DNA of 64,000 nucleotides from Pontibacterium sp049603715 (GCA_049603715.1 JBMYSW010000002.1:124001-188000), one strand, 5' to 3'; numbered from the stretch's first letter, positions 52,163 to 62,391 are shown. A program made the numbers and translations. The notes: generated from the sequence alone by a model not told the origin.

Positions 52163-53368
52163 TTACACATCTAGCAAGATGCGAGCTGGATCTTCTAGCA
52201 AGTCCTTGATGGTAACCAAGAACTGAACAGCTTCTTTTCCGTCGATCATGCGGTGATCGTAAGAAAGCGCTAGATACATCATAGGTAGGATCTCTACCTG
52301 ACCATTTACAGCCATTGGTCGTTCTTGGATTTTGTGCATACCCAAGATCGCTGTTTGAGGTGGGTTCAAGATTGGAGTAGACATCAATGAACCGAATACA
52401 CCACCGTTAGTGATAGTGAAGGTACCACCTTGCATGTCTTCCATGCCTAGCTTGCCGTCACGACCACGTAGACCGAAGTCACGGATAGTTGCTTCGATGT
52501 CAGCAAGGCTCATCGCGTCAGTGTCACGTAGTACAGGAACCATTAGACCGCGGTCAGTTGATACCGCAACACCGATGTCTTGGTAACCGTGGTAAACCAT
52601 GTCGTTGCCATCGATAGATGCGTTTACCGCTGGGAAGCGTTTTAGCGCTTCAGTTGCAGCTTTAACGAAGAAAGACATGAAGCCTAGACGAGTACCGTTG
52701 TGAGTCTTCTCGAAAAGATCTTTGTATTGCTTACGAAGCTCCATAACTGGCTTCATGTTAACTTCGTTGTAAGTAGTCAACATTGCAGCATTTTGCTGAG
52801 CTTCTACTAGGCGCTTAGCGATGGTTGCACGCAGACGAGTCATTGGAACACGCTTTTCAACGCGCTCACCCGCTGCAACAGTGACAGGAGCAGCCGCTGC
52901 TGCTGGTGCCGCTGCAGGCGCAGCTGCTGGCTTGTTCTTCAAGAAGTTTTGTACGTCTTCTTTAGTGATGCCACCGTTTTTGCCAGTGCCAGGAATCGCA
53001 GCAGCGTCTAGGCCGTTTTCTTCGATCAACTTACGTGCAGCTGGGCCCACTTTGTCAGCGTCGCCTGCAGGTGCAGCTTCTTCTGCTGCCGCTGGTGCTT
53101 CTGCCGCTGCTGGAGCTGCTTCTGCCACAGCGCCTGCTTCGAAGATGCCAATCACTTCGTCGCTAAGAACGGTCGCGCCTTCTTCAGCTTTGATTTCTTT
53201 GATTACGCCGTCTGCAGGCGCAACAACTTCTAGAACTACTTTGTCGGTTTCGATATCTACAATCAGTTCGTCTGCAGCAACGGCTTCGCCTGGTTGCTTG
53301 TGCCAAGTGGCTACGGTGCCGTCTGCTACTGATTCTGGGAACGTTGGCGCTTTGATTTCGATAGACAT
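52163..53368 (-). CDS. sucB: 2-oxoglutarate dehydrogenase E2, dihydrolipoamide succinyltransferase
   Basis: The 401-residue protein has one lipoyl domain with the lipoylated Lys in DIETDKVVLEV (about residue 43). A long Ala/Pro/Glu-rich linker, a peripheral-subunit-binding domain (VGPAARKLIEENGL to GGITKEDVQNFL) and a second Ala-rich linker follow. The acyltransferase domain ends in SYDHRMIDGKEAVQFL with the catalytic His and Asp. Spacing to sucA is 61 bases. Confidence 0.96.
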   Translation of the reverse strand: MSIEIKAPTFPESVADGTVATWHKQPGEAVAADELIVDIETDKVVLEVVAPADGVIKEIKAEEGATVLSDEVIGIFEAGAVAEAAPAAAEAPAAAEEAAPAGDADKVGPAARKLIEENGLDAAAIPGTGKNGGITKEDVQNFLKNKPAAAPAAAPAAAAAPVTVAAGERVEKRVPMTRLRATIAKRLVEAQQNAAMLTTYNEVNMKPVMELRKQYKDLFEKTHNGTRLGFMSFFVKAATEALKRFPAVNASIDGNDMVYHGYQDIGVAVSTDRGLMVPVLRDTDAMSLADIEATIRDFGLRGRDGKLGMEDMQGGTFTITNGGVFGSLMSTPILNPPQTAILGMHKIQERPMAVNGQVEILPMMYLALSYDHRMIDGKEAVQFLVTIKDLLEDPARILLDV

Positions 53369-53429
53369 TTTTTTTCCTTTACATACTTAAGGGGTCGCGG
53401 CGCTGTGTTTGTTAGGGCGCCGCAAACCA

Positions 53430-56264
53430 TCAACCATTAATTGCTTGTTCAACAAGCGCTGCTTGCTGTTCGGCGTGAACAGATGCGTAACCTACTGCTG
53501 GAGCTGCTGCATGTGGGCGACCCACGCCATCCAATACGATGCTTGGATTAATTTCGCGGATAACTTTGTGCATGTGATGCTGGCTGCAGTACCAAGCGCC
53601 CTGGTTCATTGGCTCTTCTTGAGCCCAAACGATAGATTCGACGTTCTTGTATGGAGCCAAGGCACGTGCAAGATCTTTTTCAGGGAATGGGTAAAGTTGC
53701 TCGATACGAACAATCGCCACATCTTCTTTTGCTAGTTCAGCACGACGGTTGTATAGGTCGTAGTAAACCTTACCGCTACACAGTACAACGCGTTTCACGT
53801 CTTCTGCTTTTAGCGTATCGGTTTCTTCGATAACCGGCTTGAACATAGTGCCAGTCGCTAGCTCTTCTAGTGTAGAAGTGGCTTGCTTGTGGCGAAGTAG
53901 GCTCTTCGGTGACATCACGATCAGTGGCTTACGCAAAGGACGAACCACTTGGCGACGCAATAGGTGGAAAATCTGAGCAGGTGTTGTAGGCACACATACT
54001 TGGATGTTGTGCTCTGCACACATTTGCAAGAAACGCTCTAGACGTGCAGACGAGTGCTCAGGACCTTGGCCTTCAAAGCCGTGTGGCAATAGCATGGTCA
54101 AACCACACAGACGCTGCCACTTTTGCTCACCACTGGTGATGAACTGGTCGATTACCACTTGGGCACCGTTAGCAAAGTCACCAAACTGAGCTTCCCAGAT
54201 CACCAATGCGTTAGGCATGGTGGTGGCGTAGCCGTACTCAAATGCAAGTACTGCTTCCTCAGAAAGGAGCGAGTCGAACAAGGTCATACGAGGTTGGTCG
54301 TCTGACAAGTTCTGTAAAGGCACGAATGTGCTTTGGTCTTTTTGGTTGTGGAGTACCGCGTGACGGTGAGAGAAAGTACCACGACCCACGTCCTGACCAG
54401 TAATACGTACAGGGTGACCTTCGGCCAAAATAGAGCCGTAAGCCAATGTTTCTGCCATACCCCAGTTCAATTCCATTGCACCCGCAGCCATACGTTTGCG
54501 GTCATCAATGATTTTTTGAACCTGACGCTGAACAGAGAAACCTTCTGGCACGTTGCAAAGCTTGTTGCCTAGGTCTTGTAGTAGCTTAAGGTCGATACCG
54601 GTTTCGTGATCGAAGCTCCACTCGTGACCGAGGTATGGACGCCAATCAACGAATAGCTCTTTGTTAGGCTCCAACACAAGTGCTTTCGCTACGTGCTGAC
54701 CTTCTTCAAGGGCTTTACGGTATTCTTTTTCCATCGCAACGCTTTCTTCTTTGCTTAGTACGCCATCAGCGATCAAAGCTTGAGAGTAAAGGTCACGAGT
54801 GGTTTTTTGCTTCTTAATTTGAGCGTACATCAATGGCTGTGTGCCAGACGGCTCATCCGCTTCGTTGTGGCCACGACGACGGTAACAAACAAGGTCAATT
54901 ACTACGTCTTTGTGGAATTCGTTGCGGTAATCAATCGCCACTTGGGTCACGAAGCGTACTGCTTCTGGGTCATCGCCATTCACGTGGAAGATTGGCGCCT
55001 GAACCATTTTCGCTACATCAGTACAGTACTCAGTTGAACGAGCGTCTTCTTTCTTAGATGTAGTGAAGCCCACTTGGTTGTTGATAACGATGTGGATTGT
55101 ACCACCGGTTTTGTATGCGCGGGTTTGCGACATTTGCAATGTTTCCATTACAACGCCCTGACCTGCGAATGCTGCGTCACCGTGGATGTTCACAGGAACA
55201 ACGGTAGTACCTACCGCATCGCTGCGACGGTCTTGACGAGCACGTACAGAACCTTCAACTACCGGTGCGGCAATTTCAAGGTGAGATGGGTTAAACGCCA
55301 TGGCCAAGTGAACTTCGCCACCCGGAGTCATTACGTTTGAAGAGAAGCCTTGGTGGTATTTAACGTCACCCGAAGTTTCAAGGGTCTTTTTACCCTCAAA
55401 CTCGCCGAATAGCTCAGCGGGGTTCTTACCAAAGATGTTAACCAGCGTGTTAAGACGACCACGGTGAGCCATGCCGATTACGACTTCTTTAGCACCGTCG
55501 CGACCTGCGCGCTGAACCAGTTCGTCTAGTAGTGGGATAAGTGCTTCACCACCTTCTAGACCGAAGCGCTTAGCACCGGCGTAACGAGAACCAAGGTATT
55601 TTTCTAGACCTTCAGCAGCCGTCAAACGCTCTAGAATATGTAGGCGTTCTTCGCTGTCTAGCTTAGGTGCACAACGAACAGGCTCTAGGCGAGCTTGCAC
55701 CCAACGCTTTTCCTGAGTATCTACAATGTGCATGTACTCAGCACCTACGCTTGAACAGTAGGTCTTTTTAAGGTCAGCAATAATATCTTTTAGAGGCGCT
55801 TCTTCTGCACCAAAGAACAATGAACCTAGCTGGAAGCTAGTGTCGTTGTCGGCAGCAGATAATTCATGGAAGCGTAATTCTAGGTCAGGCACATCTTCGC
55901 GTTGAAGTAGGTTCAGTGGGTCAATCTTAGCGACTTGGTGACCACGAACACGGAACGCATTAATCATGCGCAATACGCGAACTTGTTTCTTTTCATGATC
56001 AGAACTTACTGAGCTAGCAGCAACCGGTGCCGCACGTCGTTGGTTCTTCGCAAGATAAAGAAAGTGCTCTTGGATAGTTGAATGGGGAACATCCTGAGAT
56101 AGGTTATCACCCTGTTTAGGTAGGCGATCGAACTCGTCGCGCCACTCTTGAGATACAGCATTAGGATCTATTAAATAGGTCTCATAAAGCTGTTCGATGT
56201 AGGATAGATTGCCACCGTACAGGTGCGCATTCTTCCACATCAGTTCCATGATGCCATCTTGCAT
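53430..56264 (-). CDS. sucA: 2-oxoglutarate dehydrogenase E1
   Basis: The 944-residue thiamine-diphosphate enzyme matches the length of bacterial SucA. Typical blocks are RFGLEGGEALIPLLDEL, GMAHRGRLNTLVN, the ThDP motif with GDAAFAGQGVVMETL, RRGHNEADEP and LLPHGFEGQGPEHSSARLERF. It decarboxylates 2-oxoglutarate and is the first gene of sucA-sucB-lpd-sucC-sucD. A terminator after sdhB means that it needs its own promoter in the 0.6-kb gap upstream. Confidence 0.96.
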   Translation of the reverse strand: MQDGIMELMWKNAHLYGGNLSYIEQLYETYLIDPNAVSQEWRDEFDRLPKQGDNLSQDVPHSTIQEHFLYLAKNQRRAAPVAASSVSSDHEKKQVRVLRMINAFRVRGHQVAKIDPLNLLQREDVPDLELRFHELSAADNDTSFQLGSLFFGAEEAPLKDIIADLKKTYCSSVGAEYMHIVDTQEKRWVQARLEPVRCAPKLDSEERLHILERLTAAEGLEKYLGSRYAGAKRFGLEGGEALIPLLDELVQRAGRDGAKEVVIGMAHRGRLNTLVNIFGKNPAELFGEFEGKKTLETSGDVKYHQGFSSNVMTPGGEVHLAMAFNPSHLEIAAPVVEGSVRARQDRRSDAVGTTVVPVNIHGDAAFAGQGVVMETLQMSQTRAYKTGGTIHIVINNQVGFTTSKKEDARSTEYCTDVAKMVQAPIFHVNGDDPEAVRFVTQVAIDYRNEFHKDVVIDLVCYRRRGHNEADEPSGTQPLMYAQIKKQKTTRDLYSQALIADGVLSKEESVAMEKEYRKALEEGQHVAKALVLEPNKELFVDWRPYLGHEWSFDHETGIDLKLLQDLGNKLCNVPEGFSVQRQVQKIIDDRKRMAAGAMELNWGMAETLAYGSILAEGHPVRITGQDVGRGTFSHRHAVLHNQKDQSTFVPLQNLSDDQPRMTLFDSLLSEEAVLAFEYGYATTMPNALVIWEAQFGDFANGAQVVIDQFITSGEQKWQRLCGLTMLLPHGFEGQGPEHSSARLERFLQMCAEHNIQVCVPTTPAQIFHLLRRQVVRPLRKPLIVMSPKSLLRHKQATSTLEELATGTMFKPVIEETDTLKAEDVKRVVLCSGKVYYDLYNRRAELAKEDVAIVRIEQLYPFPEKDLARALAPYKNVESIVWAQEEPMNQGAWYCSQHHMHKVIREINPSIVLDGVGRPHAAAPAVGYASVHAEQQAALVEQAING

Positions 56265-56867
56265 TCTTCATCACCCTGGCTCAGGGGGTTTTGTGTAGCG
56301 TTACGTGGTTAACGTAAGCGCCAACCCCTCTTTGTAATTACCTTGTCAGTGCTCTTGCACGTTTGTACACGCAAAAACGACTATATTCTAAAGCTTTTCG
56401 CCTCAAGCTTTAAGTAATTCTTTGCACGAATAGCACATAAGTATACTAAACCGAGGTACTAACAGGGTTACCCCCTCGCTCAATAGCGAAAAGCCGTCCG
56501 CATCGATTAGAAAACAACCAATTAAGCTTAATTTAGCTCAACTAATCGTGAGTTTCTCTAACCCTTCTAAACTTCCGACGCTGACGCGCACGCAGCACCC
56601 ATTAGACGAAAGCACACACTAGCATAGATCAAATAAGCACATTTGCTCAGATCTAAGGCTAAGAATGAACGCCGTTGTCCAATTTAACAAAATATAGGGT
56701 GGGTGCACCTGTATCCTTTCGTCTACCCTCGTCGTTGAAGACAGCAAAAAAGAACACATGAGAAGATCAGAGAAGCATGAGACAAGGTGTCTACATACTG
56801 TAAGAAAGGAGTATACAAAAAAAGCGGTGCCGAGGCACCGCTTTTCGAAAAACAACCTGAGTTAAAC
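56265..56867. other. Intergenic region between sucA and sdhB
   Basis: This 603-base gap holds the sdh terminator at its right end and must hold the suc promoter. On the minus strand TATACT (56441-56446) and TAGAAT near 56386 are candidate -10 elements without good -35 partners. A 78-codon minus-strand frame (56619-56855) runs through the terminator and is not supported. Confidence 0.5.
56814..56846 (-). terminator. Rho-independent terminator after sdhB
   Basis: AAAAGCGGTGC (56820-56830) pairs with GCACCGCTTTT (56835-56845), loop CGAG. In the minus direction it is followed by a run of seven Ts. It separates the sdh and suc operons. Confidence 0.92.
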
Positions 56868-57572
56868 TTAGGTCGCTTGCTGAAGTAGCATTGTGCGGAT
56901 TTTACCGATTGCCTTAGTTGGGTTTAGACCCTTAGGACAAACGTTCACACAGTTCATGATACCGTGGCAGCGGAATACGCTGAACGGATCATCAAGATCA
57001 GCTAGACGCTCACGTGTTGCTGTGTCACGGCTGTCGGCCAAGAAACGGTAAGCTTGTAGCAAACCAGATGGGCCAACAAACTTGTCAGGGTTCCACCAGA
57101 ACGACGGACAAGACGTTGAACAACATGCACACAAGATACACTCGTAAAGACCGTCAAGCTCTGCACGCTCTTCAGGTGACTGAAGACGCTCGATCGCTGG
57201 TGCAGGCGTGTCGTTGATCAAGTAAGGCTTGATCTTCTCATATTGAGTGTAGAACTGAGTCATGTCTACAACTAGGTCACGAATCACTGGAAGACCAGGA
57301 AGCGGACGCAACACCAACTTGTCATCTTTAACAACAGATGAAAGCGGAGTGATACATGCAAGGCCGTTAAGACCGTTCATGTTTAGACCGTCTGAACCAC
57401 ACACACCTTCACGGCATGAACGACGGAATACAAGTGATGTATCTTTGTCTTTTAGAAGTTGAAGCAAATCCAGAACCATGATGTCCTTGCCACCAGGAAT
57501 CTCGATTTGGATATCCTGCATGTACGGCTCGTTATCAGTTTCTGGGTTGTAACGGTATACGCTTACTAACAT
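56868..57572 (-). CDS. sdhB: Succinate dehydrogenase iron-sulfur subunit
   Basis: The 234-residue protein has the [2Fe-2S] ligands in SCREGVCGSDGLNMNG-LACIT, and the [4Fe-4S]/[3Fe-4S] ligands in CILCACCSTSCPSFWW and CHGIMNCVNVCPKGLNP. It carries electrons from SdhA flavin to ubiquinone. It is the last gene of sdhCDAB, 15 bases after sdhA. Confidence 0.97.
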   Translation of the reverse strand: MLVSVYRYNPETDNEPYMQDIQIEIPGGKDIMVLDLLQLLKDKDTSLVFRRSCREGVCGSDGLNMNGLNGLACITPLSSVVKDDKLVLRPLPGLPVIRDLVVDMTQFYTQYEKIKPYLINDTPAPAIERLQSPEERAELDGLYECILCACCSTSCPSFWWNPDKFVGPSGLLQAYRFLADSRDTATRERLADLDDPFSVFRCHGIMNCVNVCPKGLNPTKAIGKIRTMLLQQAT

Positions 57573-57587
57573 GTTTGAACCCTCCTC

Positions 57588-59360
57588 TTAATATGTACGT
57601 ACTTTTGGTGGGAATGGTTTCACTGTTTTAGGCGCGAAGTTAACGTCACGCTTACCAACAGTTTTCTCACCTGGGAAGTACATTGAGTGGCACAACCAAT
57701 TCTCATCATCACGCTCGGTGAAGTCGTTACGCGCGTGCGCACCACGAGACTCTTTACGAACTTCTGCAGCAATCGCTGTTGCTTCTGCAACTTCCATCAA
57801 GTTTTGCAACTCAAGGGCTTCGATACGCGCAGTGTTGAAGCTTTGGCTCTTATCAGAAAGGTAAAGGTTATCCACTTTTTCACGGATACCTTTAAGGATC
57901 TCAAGACCCTTCTGCATGCTTTCGCCGTCACGGAATACACCGAAGTATAGCTGCATTGTGCTCTGAAGCTCTTTACGAGTTTCAGCAACGTCTGCGCCTT
58001 CAGTAGAATCGTTTAGCTTGTTCAAGCGTGTCATAGCGCGCTCGATGTCAGCGTCGGTTGCATCCTTAGTTTTGAAGCCAGACTTAAGCTGCTTCTCAAT
58101 TTGGATACCCGCTGCACGACCAAATACAACAAGGTCAAGTAGTGAGTTACCGCCCAAGCGGTTAGCACCGTGTACAGATACACATGCCACTTCACCACAA
58201 GCGAATAGACCGTCAACGATTTGATCGTTGCCGTTTGCGTCTTGTGCAATTGCTTGACCGCCGATGTTAGTAGCAACACCACCCATCATGTAGTGACACG
58301 TTGGCACTACAGGAATTGGCGCTTTAACAGGGTCTGTAGCTGCGAACGTTTTAGACAGCTCACAGATACCAGGTAGACGAGAGTGAAGAACTTCTTCACC
58401 TAGGTGGTCAAGTTTTAGGAATACGTGATCACCGTCTTCACCACAACCACGACCGTCAAGGATCTCTAGGATCATTGAGCGCGCTACAACGTCACGACCT
58501 GCAAGGTCTTTTGCGTTAGGCGCGTAACGCTCCATGAAGCGCTCGCCGTCTTTGTTGATTAGGTAACCACCTTCACCACGACAACCTTCAGTTACAAGTA
58601 CACCCGCACCTGCAATACCGGTTGGGTGGAACTGCCACATTTCCATGTCTTGCGCAGGAACGCCGGCACGAAGTGACATACCCATACCGTCGCCTGTGTT
58701 GATCAAGGCGTTGGTAGTAGAAGCGTAGATACGGCCTGCACCACCTGTTGCAAGAACAGTCGCTGCAGCTTTAACGTATACAGTTTCGCCAGTTTCGATG
58801 CAGATAGCGATAACACCAACCACTGCGCCGTCTTCGTTTTTAACAAGATCAACAGCGTACCATTCGTTTAGGAAGGTAGTACCTGCTTTCATGTTTGCTT
58901 GGTAAAGCGTGTGAAGTAGTGCGTGACCAGTACGGTCTGCCGCTGCACACGTACGAGCTGCCTGAGTCGGGTTATCAGGACCCTTAGACTGGCCACCGAA
59001 TGGACGTTGGTAAATACGACCTACTTCAGTACGTGAAAAAGGAAGACCCATGTGGTCAAGCTCAAATACCGCTTGAGGACCTACAGAACACATGTATTCG
59101 ATCGCGTCTTGGTCACCGATGTAGTCAGAACCTTTAACGGTATCGTACATGTGCCAGCGCCAATCGTCGTTTGGATCAGCAGAAGCGATTGCACAGGTGA
59201 TACCACCTTGCGCGGATACAGTATGAGAACGTGTTGGGAATACTTTGGTGATACATGCAGTATTCAGACCCGACTGTGCTAGTTGGAGTGCAGCACGCAT
59301 ACCAGCGCCGCCGCCACCCACTACGATCGAATCAAATTCTAGCGTACGCAGTTTACTCAT
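57588..59360 (-). CDS. sdhA: Succinate dehydrogenase flavoprotein subunit
   Basis: The 590-residue protein has the FAD motif GGGGAGMRAALQLAQSG, the covalent-FAD histidine in PTRSHTVSAQGG, the active-site stretch MEMWQFHPTGI, and the HYMMGGVATN and HGANRLGGNSLLDLVVFGR blocks. It oxidises succinate to fumarate on the cytoplasmic face. Only three bases separate it from sdhD. Confidence 0.97.
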   Translation of the reverse strand: MSKLRTLEFDSIVVGGGGAGMRAALQLAQSGLNTACITKVFPTRSHTVSAQGGITCAIASADPNDDWRWHMYDTVKGSDYIGDQDAIEYMCSVGPQAVFELDHMGLPFSRTEVGRIYQRPFGGQSKGPDNPTQAARTCAAADRTGHALLHTLYQANMKAGTTFLNEWYAVDLVKNEDGAVVGVIAICIETGETVYVKAAATVLATGGAGRIYASTTNALINTGDGMGMSLRAGVPAQDMEMWQFHPTGIAGAGVLVTEGCRGEGGYLINKDGERFMERYAPNAKDLAGRDVVARSMILEILDGRGCGEDGDHVFLKLDHLGEEVLHSRLPGICELSKTFAATDPVKAPIPVVPTCHYMMGGVATNIGGQAIAQDANGNDQIVDGLFACGEVACVSVHGANRLGGNSLLDLVVFGRAAGIQIEKQLKSGFKTKDATDADIERAMTRLNKLNDSTEGADVAETRKELQSTMQLYFGVFRDGESMQKGLEILKGIREKVDNLYLSDKSQSFNTARIEALELQNLMEVAEATAIAAEVRKESRGAHARNDFTERDDENWLCHSMYFPGEKTVGKRDVNFAPKTVKPFPPKVRTY

Positions 59361-59363
59361 TTC

Positions 59364-59717
59364 TTAAACACCCCACAAAATCTGGATACCCCAGACGACA
59401 TAGATAAATGTCACTAGGCCACTAACAGATTGAAATACAAAACGAGGACCTGTCGCTTTGATGTAGTCAGTCGATACAGACCACAAACCAATCCACACGT
59501 GCGCAGCAAAAGAAAGCAGCGCTAGCAGAGTAAAGATACGCATTGCTGTGCCTTGGAATAGACCAGCCCACATTTCGTACGTCAATTCAGCGCCAAATGC
59601 TAAGTAAGCGACCATAAAGATCGTGTACGCTGAAAGTACGAGCGCGGTTACACGCTGGATCATCCAGTCATAAAGGCCACTACGGCCAAAACTTGTAATT
59701 GAAGTTACCATATCCAT
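59364..59717 (-). CDS. sdhD: Succinate dehydrogenase membrane anchor subunit D
   Basis: The 117-residue protein has three membrane segments. YDWMIQRVTALVLSAYTIF and AAHVWIGLWSVSTDYIK, with the haem-ligand histidine, are typical. It overlaps sdhC by 13 bases, so translation is coupled. Confidence 0.93.
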   Translation of the reverse strand: MDMVTSITSFGRSGLYDWMIQRVTALVLSAYTIFMVAYLAFGAELTYEMWAGLFQGTAMRIFTLLALLSFAAHVWIGLWSVSTDYIKATGPRFVFQSVSGLVTFIYVVWGIQILWGV

Positions 59718-60082
59718 ACTCCTGCCAATAGGATTGCTACACCACCTGCGATTAGGGTTACTTTTGCTGCCAAACGGCCGCTTTCTAACTCTTCACAGTG
59801 TCCCATATCCATAACAAGGTGTTTGATACCCGCAAAGAAGTGGTACAGCAATGCTGAAACACATCCCCACGCAATCAGCTTCGCGAAGAAGCCATTCTCG
59901 AACATTTCAACGGCTTCGTTGAAACCAGCCTCAGATTCCAGTGATAGACCCAACGCGTACATCATGAACGCAGCTGCCACGAATAACGCAACACCAGTGA
60001 TACGATGAAGGATGGAGGAAATCGCCGGTAACGGCTGTTTAATGGTTCTCAGATCTAGATTTACAGGTCTTTTCTTATTCAC
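59705..60082 (-). CDS. sdhC: Succinate dehydrogenase cytochrome b556 subunit C
   Basis: The 125-residue protein begins with the SdhC pattern RPVNLDL-IKQPLPAISSILHRITGV, followed by three membrane segments and YHFFAGIKHLVMDMGH, whose histidine binds haem b. The start is GTG at 60082; the family N-terminus fits it. It is the first gene of the sdh operon and is divergent from gltA, 0.95 kb away. Confidence 0.94.
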   Translation of the reverse strand: MNKKRPVNLDLRTIKQPLPAISSILHRITGVALFVAAAFMMYALGLSLESEAGFNEAVEMFENGFFAKLIAWGCVSALLYHFFAGIKHLVMDMGHCEELESGRLAAKVTLIAGGVAILLAGVWIW

Positions 60083-61029
60083 GGCTCATGTCACACTTTT
60101 AACTGTCCTGTTGCAGGACTAGGTTGCTCGGAAGTGCTTTTATATAAAGATAAGTACCTCGCATTTACGAAGCAGCACTCGACGTGTAGGTATGTTTTTG
60201 GCTCAAGCGGAAACCCGAGGGATGCCGCTAGATCATACCGTAGCGCACAAACTTCGGGGGTGGATTATAAGCATTTGCCCTTAATATTACAATGTGATTT
60301 CGGCCACCTTCACCCTAAGTCTATATTCCATCATGGATATTTTACTTTTCGATATGGGCATAAAAACGCCACTGCAACGCAGCAATTTTCGTAAACAAAC
60401 ACCCATTTTTTTTGAGTTTAAAGCGCGCCGTTAACGCCAAGCGTCATCGCTCTTTTTAACAGCTCAGCAACTAAAAGCGCGATACTTAAAACTTAAACTC
60501 ATCACCCACCCTTAGACCAACCTACCCACTCATAAGGTATTTTGGTTATCAACACCAAAGTCTAATGGGCAAGCAGCGCTTACCATAAAACGGAGATAGA
60601 GAAGCTTCAGATAAAGGAAAGGCCAGTTTAACTTTTGCCTCTTTCTACACCCTATTTTGCTATGCAAAACCTTGTGATGTGGTTATTTAACAAGGCGCCT
60701 TATTCTTTCGTATGCTTGATAAGTTTATTTGAAGAATGTCTAATACGGGCCCGTGAGGCCTATTTAACGGCCCAATTTCCATCGGTTTTGCTTGTTTTAG
60801 CCGCCAAATGTATAGCCAAAACGAATACATTTTGCTTAAAAAGCAATTACCCTCGGAACATTTTGAGCTGACAACCCTTGCTGCAATGCAGTAAGCTTAA
60901 TGATGGGCTTACCGAAACCCACAGTAAGACCCTATGTTGACAGAGCCTGGTACCAATAGGCTAACTCGTTATAAAAACTCGACTTATCAGGTCGATATAA
61001 TTAAACAAAACGAATGATAGGAGCCTGTG
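60083..61029. other. Long divergent regulatory region between sdhC and gltA
   Basis: The gap of about 0.95 kb between the two divergent TCA operons holds no supported gene. A 78-codon plus-strand frame (60635-60871) has no ribosome-binding site and no family resemblance. The region must carry the sdh promoter on the minus strand and gltA promoter elements on the plus strand, and leaves room for several regulator sites. Confidence 0.55.
60996..61001 (+). promoter_or_regulatory. Candidate gltA -10 element
   Basis: A perfect TATAAT lies 28 bases before the gltA start codon. The -35 region at the proper spacing is poor, which could mean activator dependence. An alternative start further upstream may use TTGACA at 60937-60942 with a weak -10. 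Confidence 0.4.
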
Positions 61030-62310
61030 ATGGCTGAGAAGAAAGCACGTTTGACCATCGACGGTCTGGATGAAGCAATTGAATTGCCAGTCTATTCTGG
61101 AACAGAAGGCCCAGATGTCATTGACGTAAGGCCGCTGACTGGTCAAGGTCTATTCACCTACGATCCCGGCTTTGTATCTACCGCTGCTTGTGAATCTAAA
61201 ATCACATACATCGACGGCGCTAACGGCGTTCTTTTACACGGTGGATACCCAATCGAGCAGCTAGCAGAGCACTCTGACTACCTAGAAGTCTGCTACCTTC
61301 TTTTGAATGGCGAACTTCCAAACGCGGAAGAGAAAGAAAAGTTTGTAAACACGCTTAAGTACCACACCATGGTAAACGAGCAGATGAGCCACTTCTTCAA
61401 CGGCTTCCGTCGTGACGCTCACCCAATGGCCATCATGGTTGCTTGTGTAGGTGCACTGTCTGCGTTCTACCACGACTCACTAGATATCGATGACGCACAT
61501 CATCGTGAAGTTTGCGCTTACCGCCTTGTTGCTAAAATGCCTACCATTGCTGCTATGTGTTACAAGTACAGCATTGGCCAGCCATTCCAATACCCACGCA
61601 ACGACCTAAGCTACGCTGAAAACTTCTTGCACATGATGTTCGGTACACCATGTGAAGAATACGTGCCAAACCCAATCTTGGCGCGCGCGATGGACAAGAT
61701 CTTCTTGCTTCACGCTGACCACGAGCAAAACGCATCTACGTCGACTGTTCGTTTGGCAGGCTCTTCTGGCGCTAACCCATTCGCGTGTATCGCATCAGGT
61801 ATCGCCGCACTTTGGGGACCAGCGCACGGTGGTGCAAACGAAGCTGTTCTGTCAATGCTGGAAGAAATCGGCCACGAAGACAACATCCCTGAGTTCATTG
61901 CACGCGCGAAAGATCCTGAAGACTCTTTCCGCTTGATGGGCTTCGGTCACCGCGTATACCGCAACTTTGACCCTCGCGCCAAAGTAATGGCTAAGACCTG
62001 TGACGAAGTACTGACTGAGCTAGGTGTTGAAGACGAGCCACTATTGAAGATTGCTAAGCGCCTAGAGCAAATCGCTCTAGAAGACGAGTACTTCGTTAAG
62101 CGTAAGCTATACCCGAACGTAGACTTCTACTCTGGTATCATCCTAAAAGCTGTTGGTATTCCAACCAACATGTTTACTGTGATCTTCGCATTGTCTCGTA
62201 CAATCGGCTGGATCTCTCACTGGAATGAATTCCACAGCAGCCCGAACAAAATTGGCCGTCCGCGCCAGTTGTACACAGGTGCTTCTAAGCGCGATTACCC
62301 AACCAAGTAA
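61030..62310 (+). CDS. gltA: Citrate synthase
   Basis: The 426-residue protein is a type I citrate synthase with catalytic His in PAHGGANEAVL and GFGHRVYRN and catalytic Asp in NVDFYSGI. The N-terminal segment has the family pattern ELPVYSGTEGPDVIDVR, and the length fits NADH-sensitive hexameric enzymes of gammaproteobacteria. AGGAG at 61019-61023 fits ATG 61030 better than the GTG one codon earlier. It condenses acetyl-CoA with oxaloacetate at the entry of the TCA cycle. Confidence 0.96.
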   Translation: MAEKKARLTIDGLDEAIELPVYSGTEGPDVIDVRPLTGQGLFTYDPGFVSTAACESKITYIDGANGVLLHGGYPIEQLAEHSDYLEVCYLLLNGELPNAEEKEKFVNTLKYHTMVNEQMSHFFNGFRRDAHPMAIMVACVGALSAFYHDSLDIDDAHHREVCAYRLVAKMPTIAAMCYKYSIGQPFQYPRNDLSYAENFLHMMFGTPCEEYVPNPILARAMDKIFLLHADHEQNASTSTVRLAGSSGANPFACIASGIAALWGPAHGGANEAVLSMLEEIGHEDNIPEFIARAKDPEDSFRLMGFGHRVYRNFDPRAKVMAKTCDEVLTELGVEDEPLLKIAKRLEQIALEDEYFVKRKLYPNVDFYSGIILKAVGIPTNMFTVIFALSRTIGWISHWNEFHSSPNKIGRPRQLYTGASKRDYPTK

Positions 62311-62357
62311 TCAAGCAAAGACCCTATATTAGCGATTTCTACGAAATTACGCTGATG

Positions 62358-62391
62358 AAAGGCCACCCCACGGGGTGGTCTTTTTTTTTAC
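62358..62391 (+). terminator. Rho-independent terminator after gltA
   Basis: GGCCACCCC pairs with GGGGTGGTC across an ACG loop (62361-62380), followed by nine Ts. Confidence 0.93.

Noticed and set aside
56619..56855. 78-codon minus-strand frame upstream of sucA
   Set aside because: It starts within the strong sdh terminator and has no start signal or family resemblance.
60635..60871. 78-codon frame in the sdhC-gltA gap
   Set aside because: No ribosome-binding site, unusual composition and no recognisable family; it lies in an expected regulatory region.
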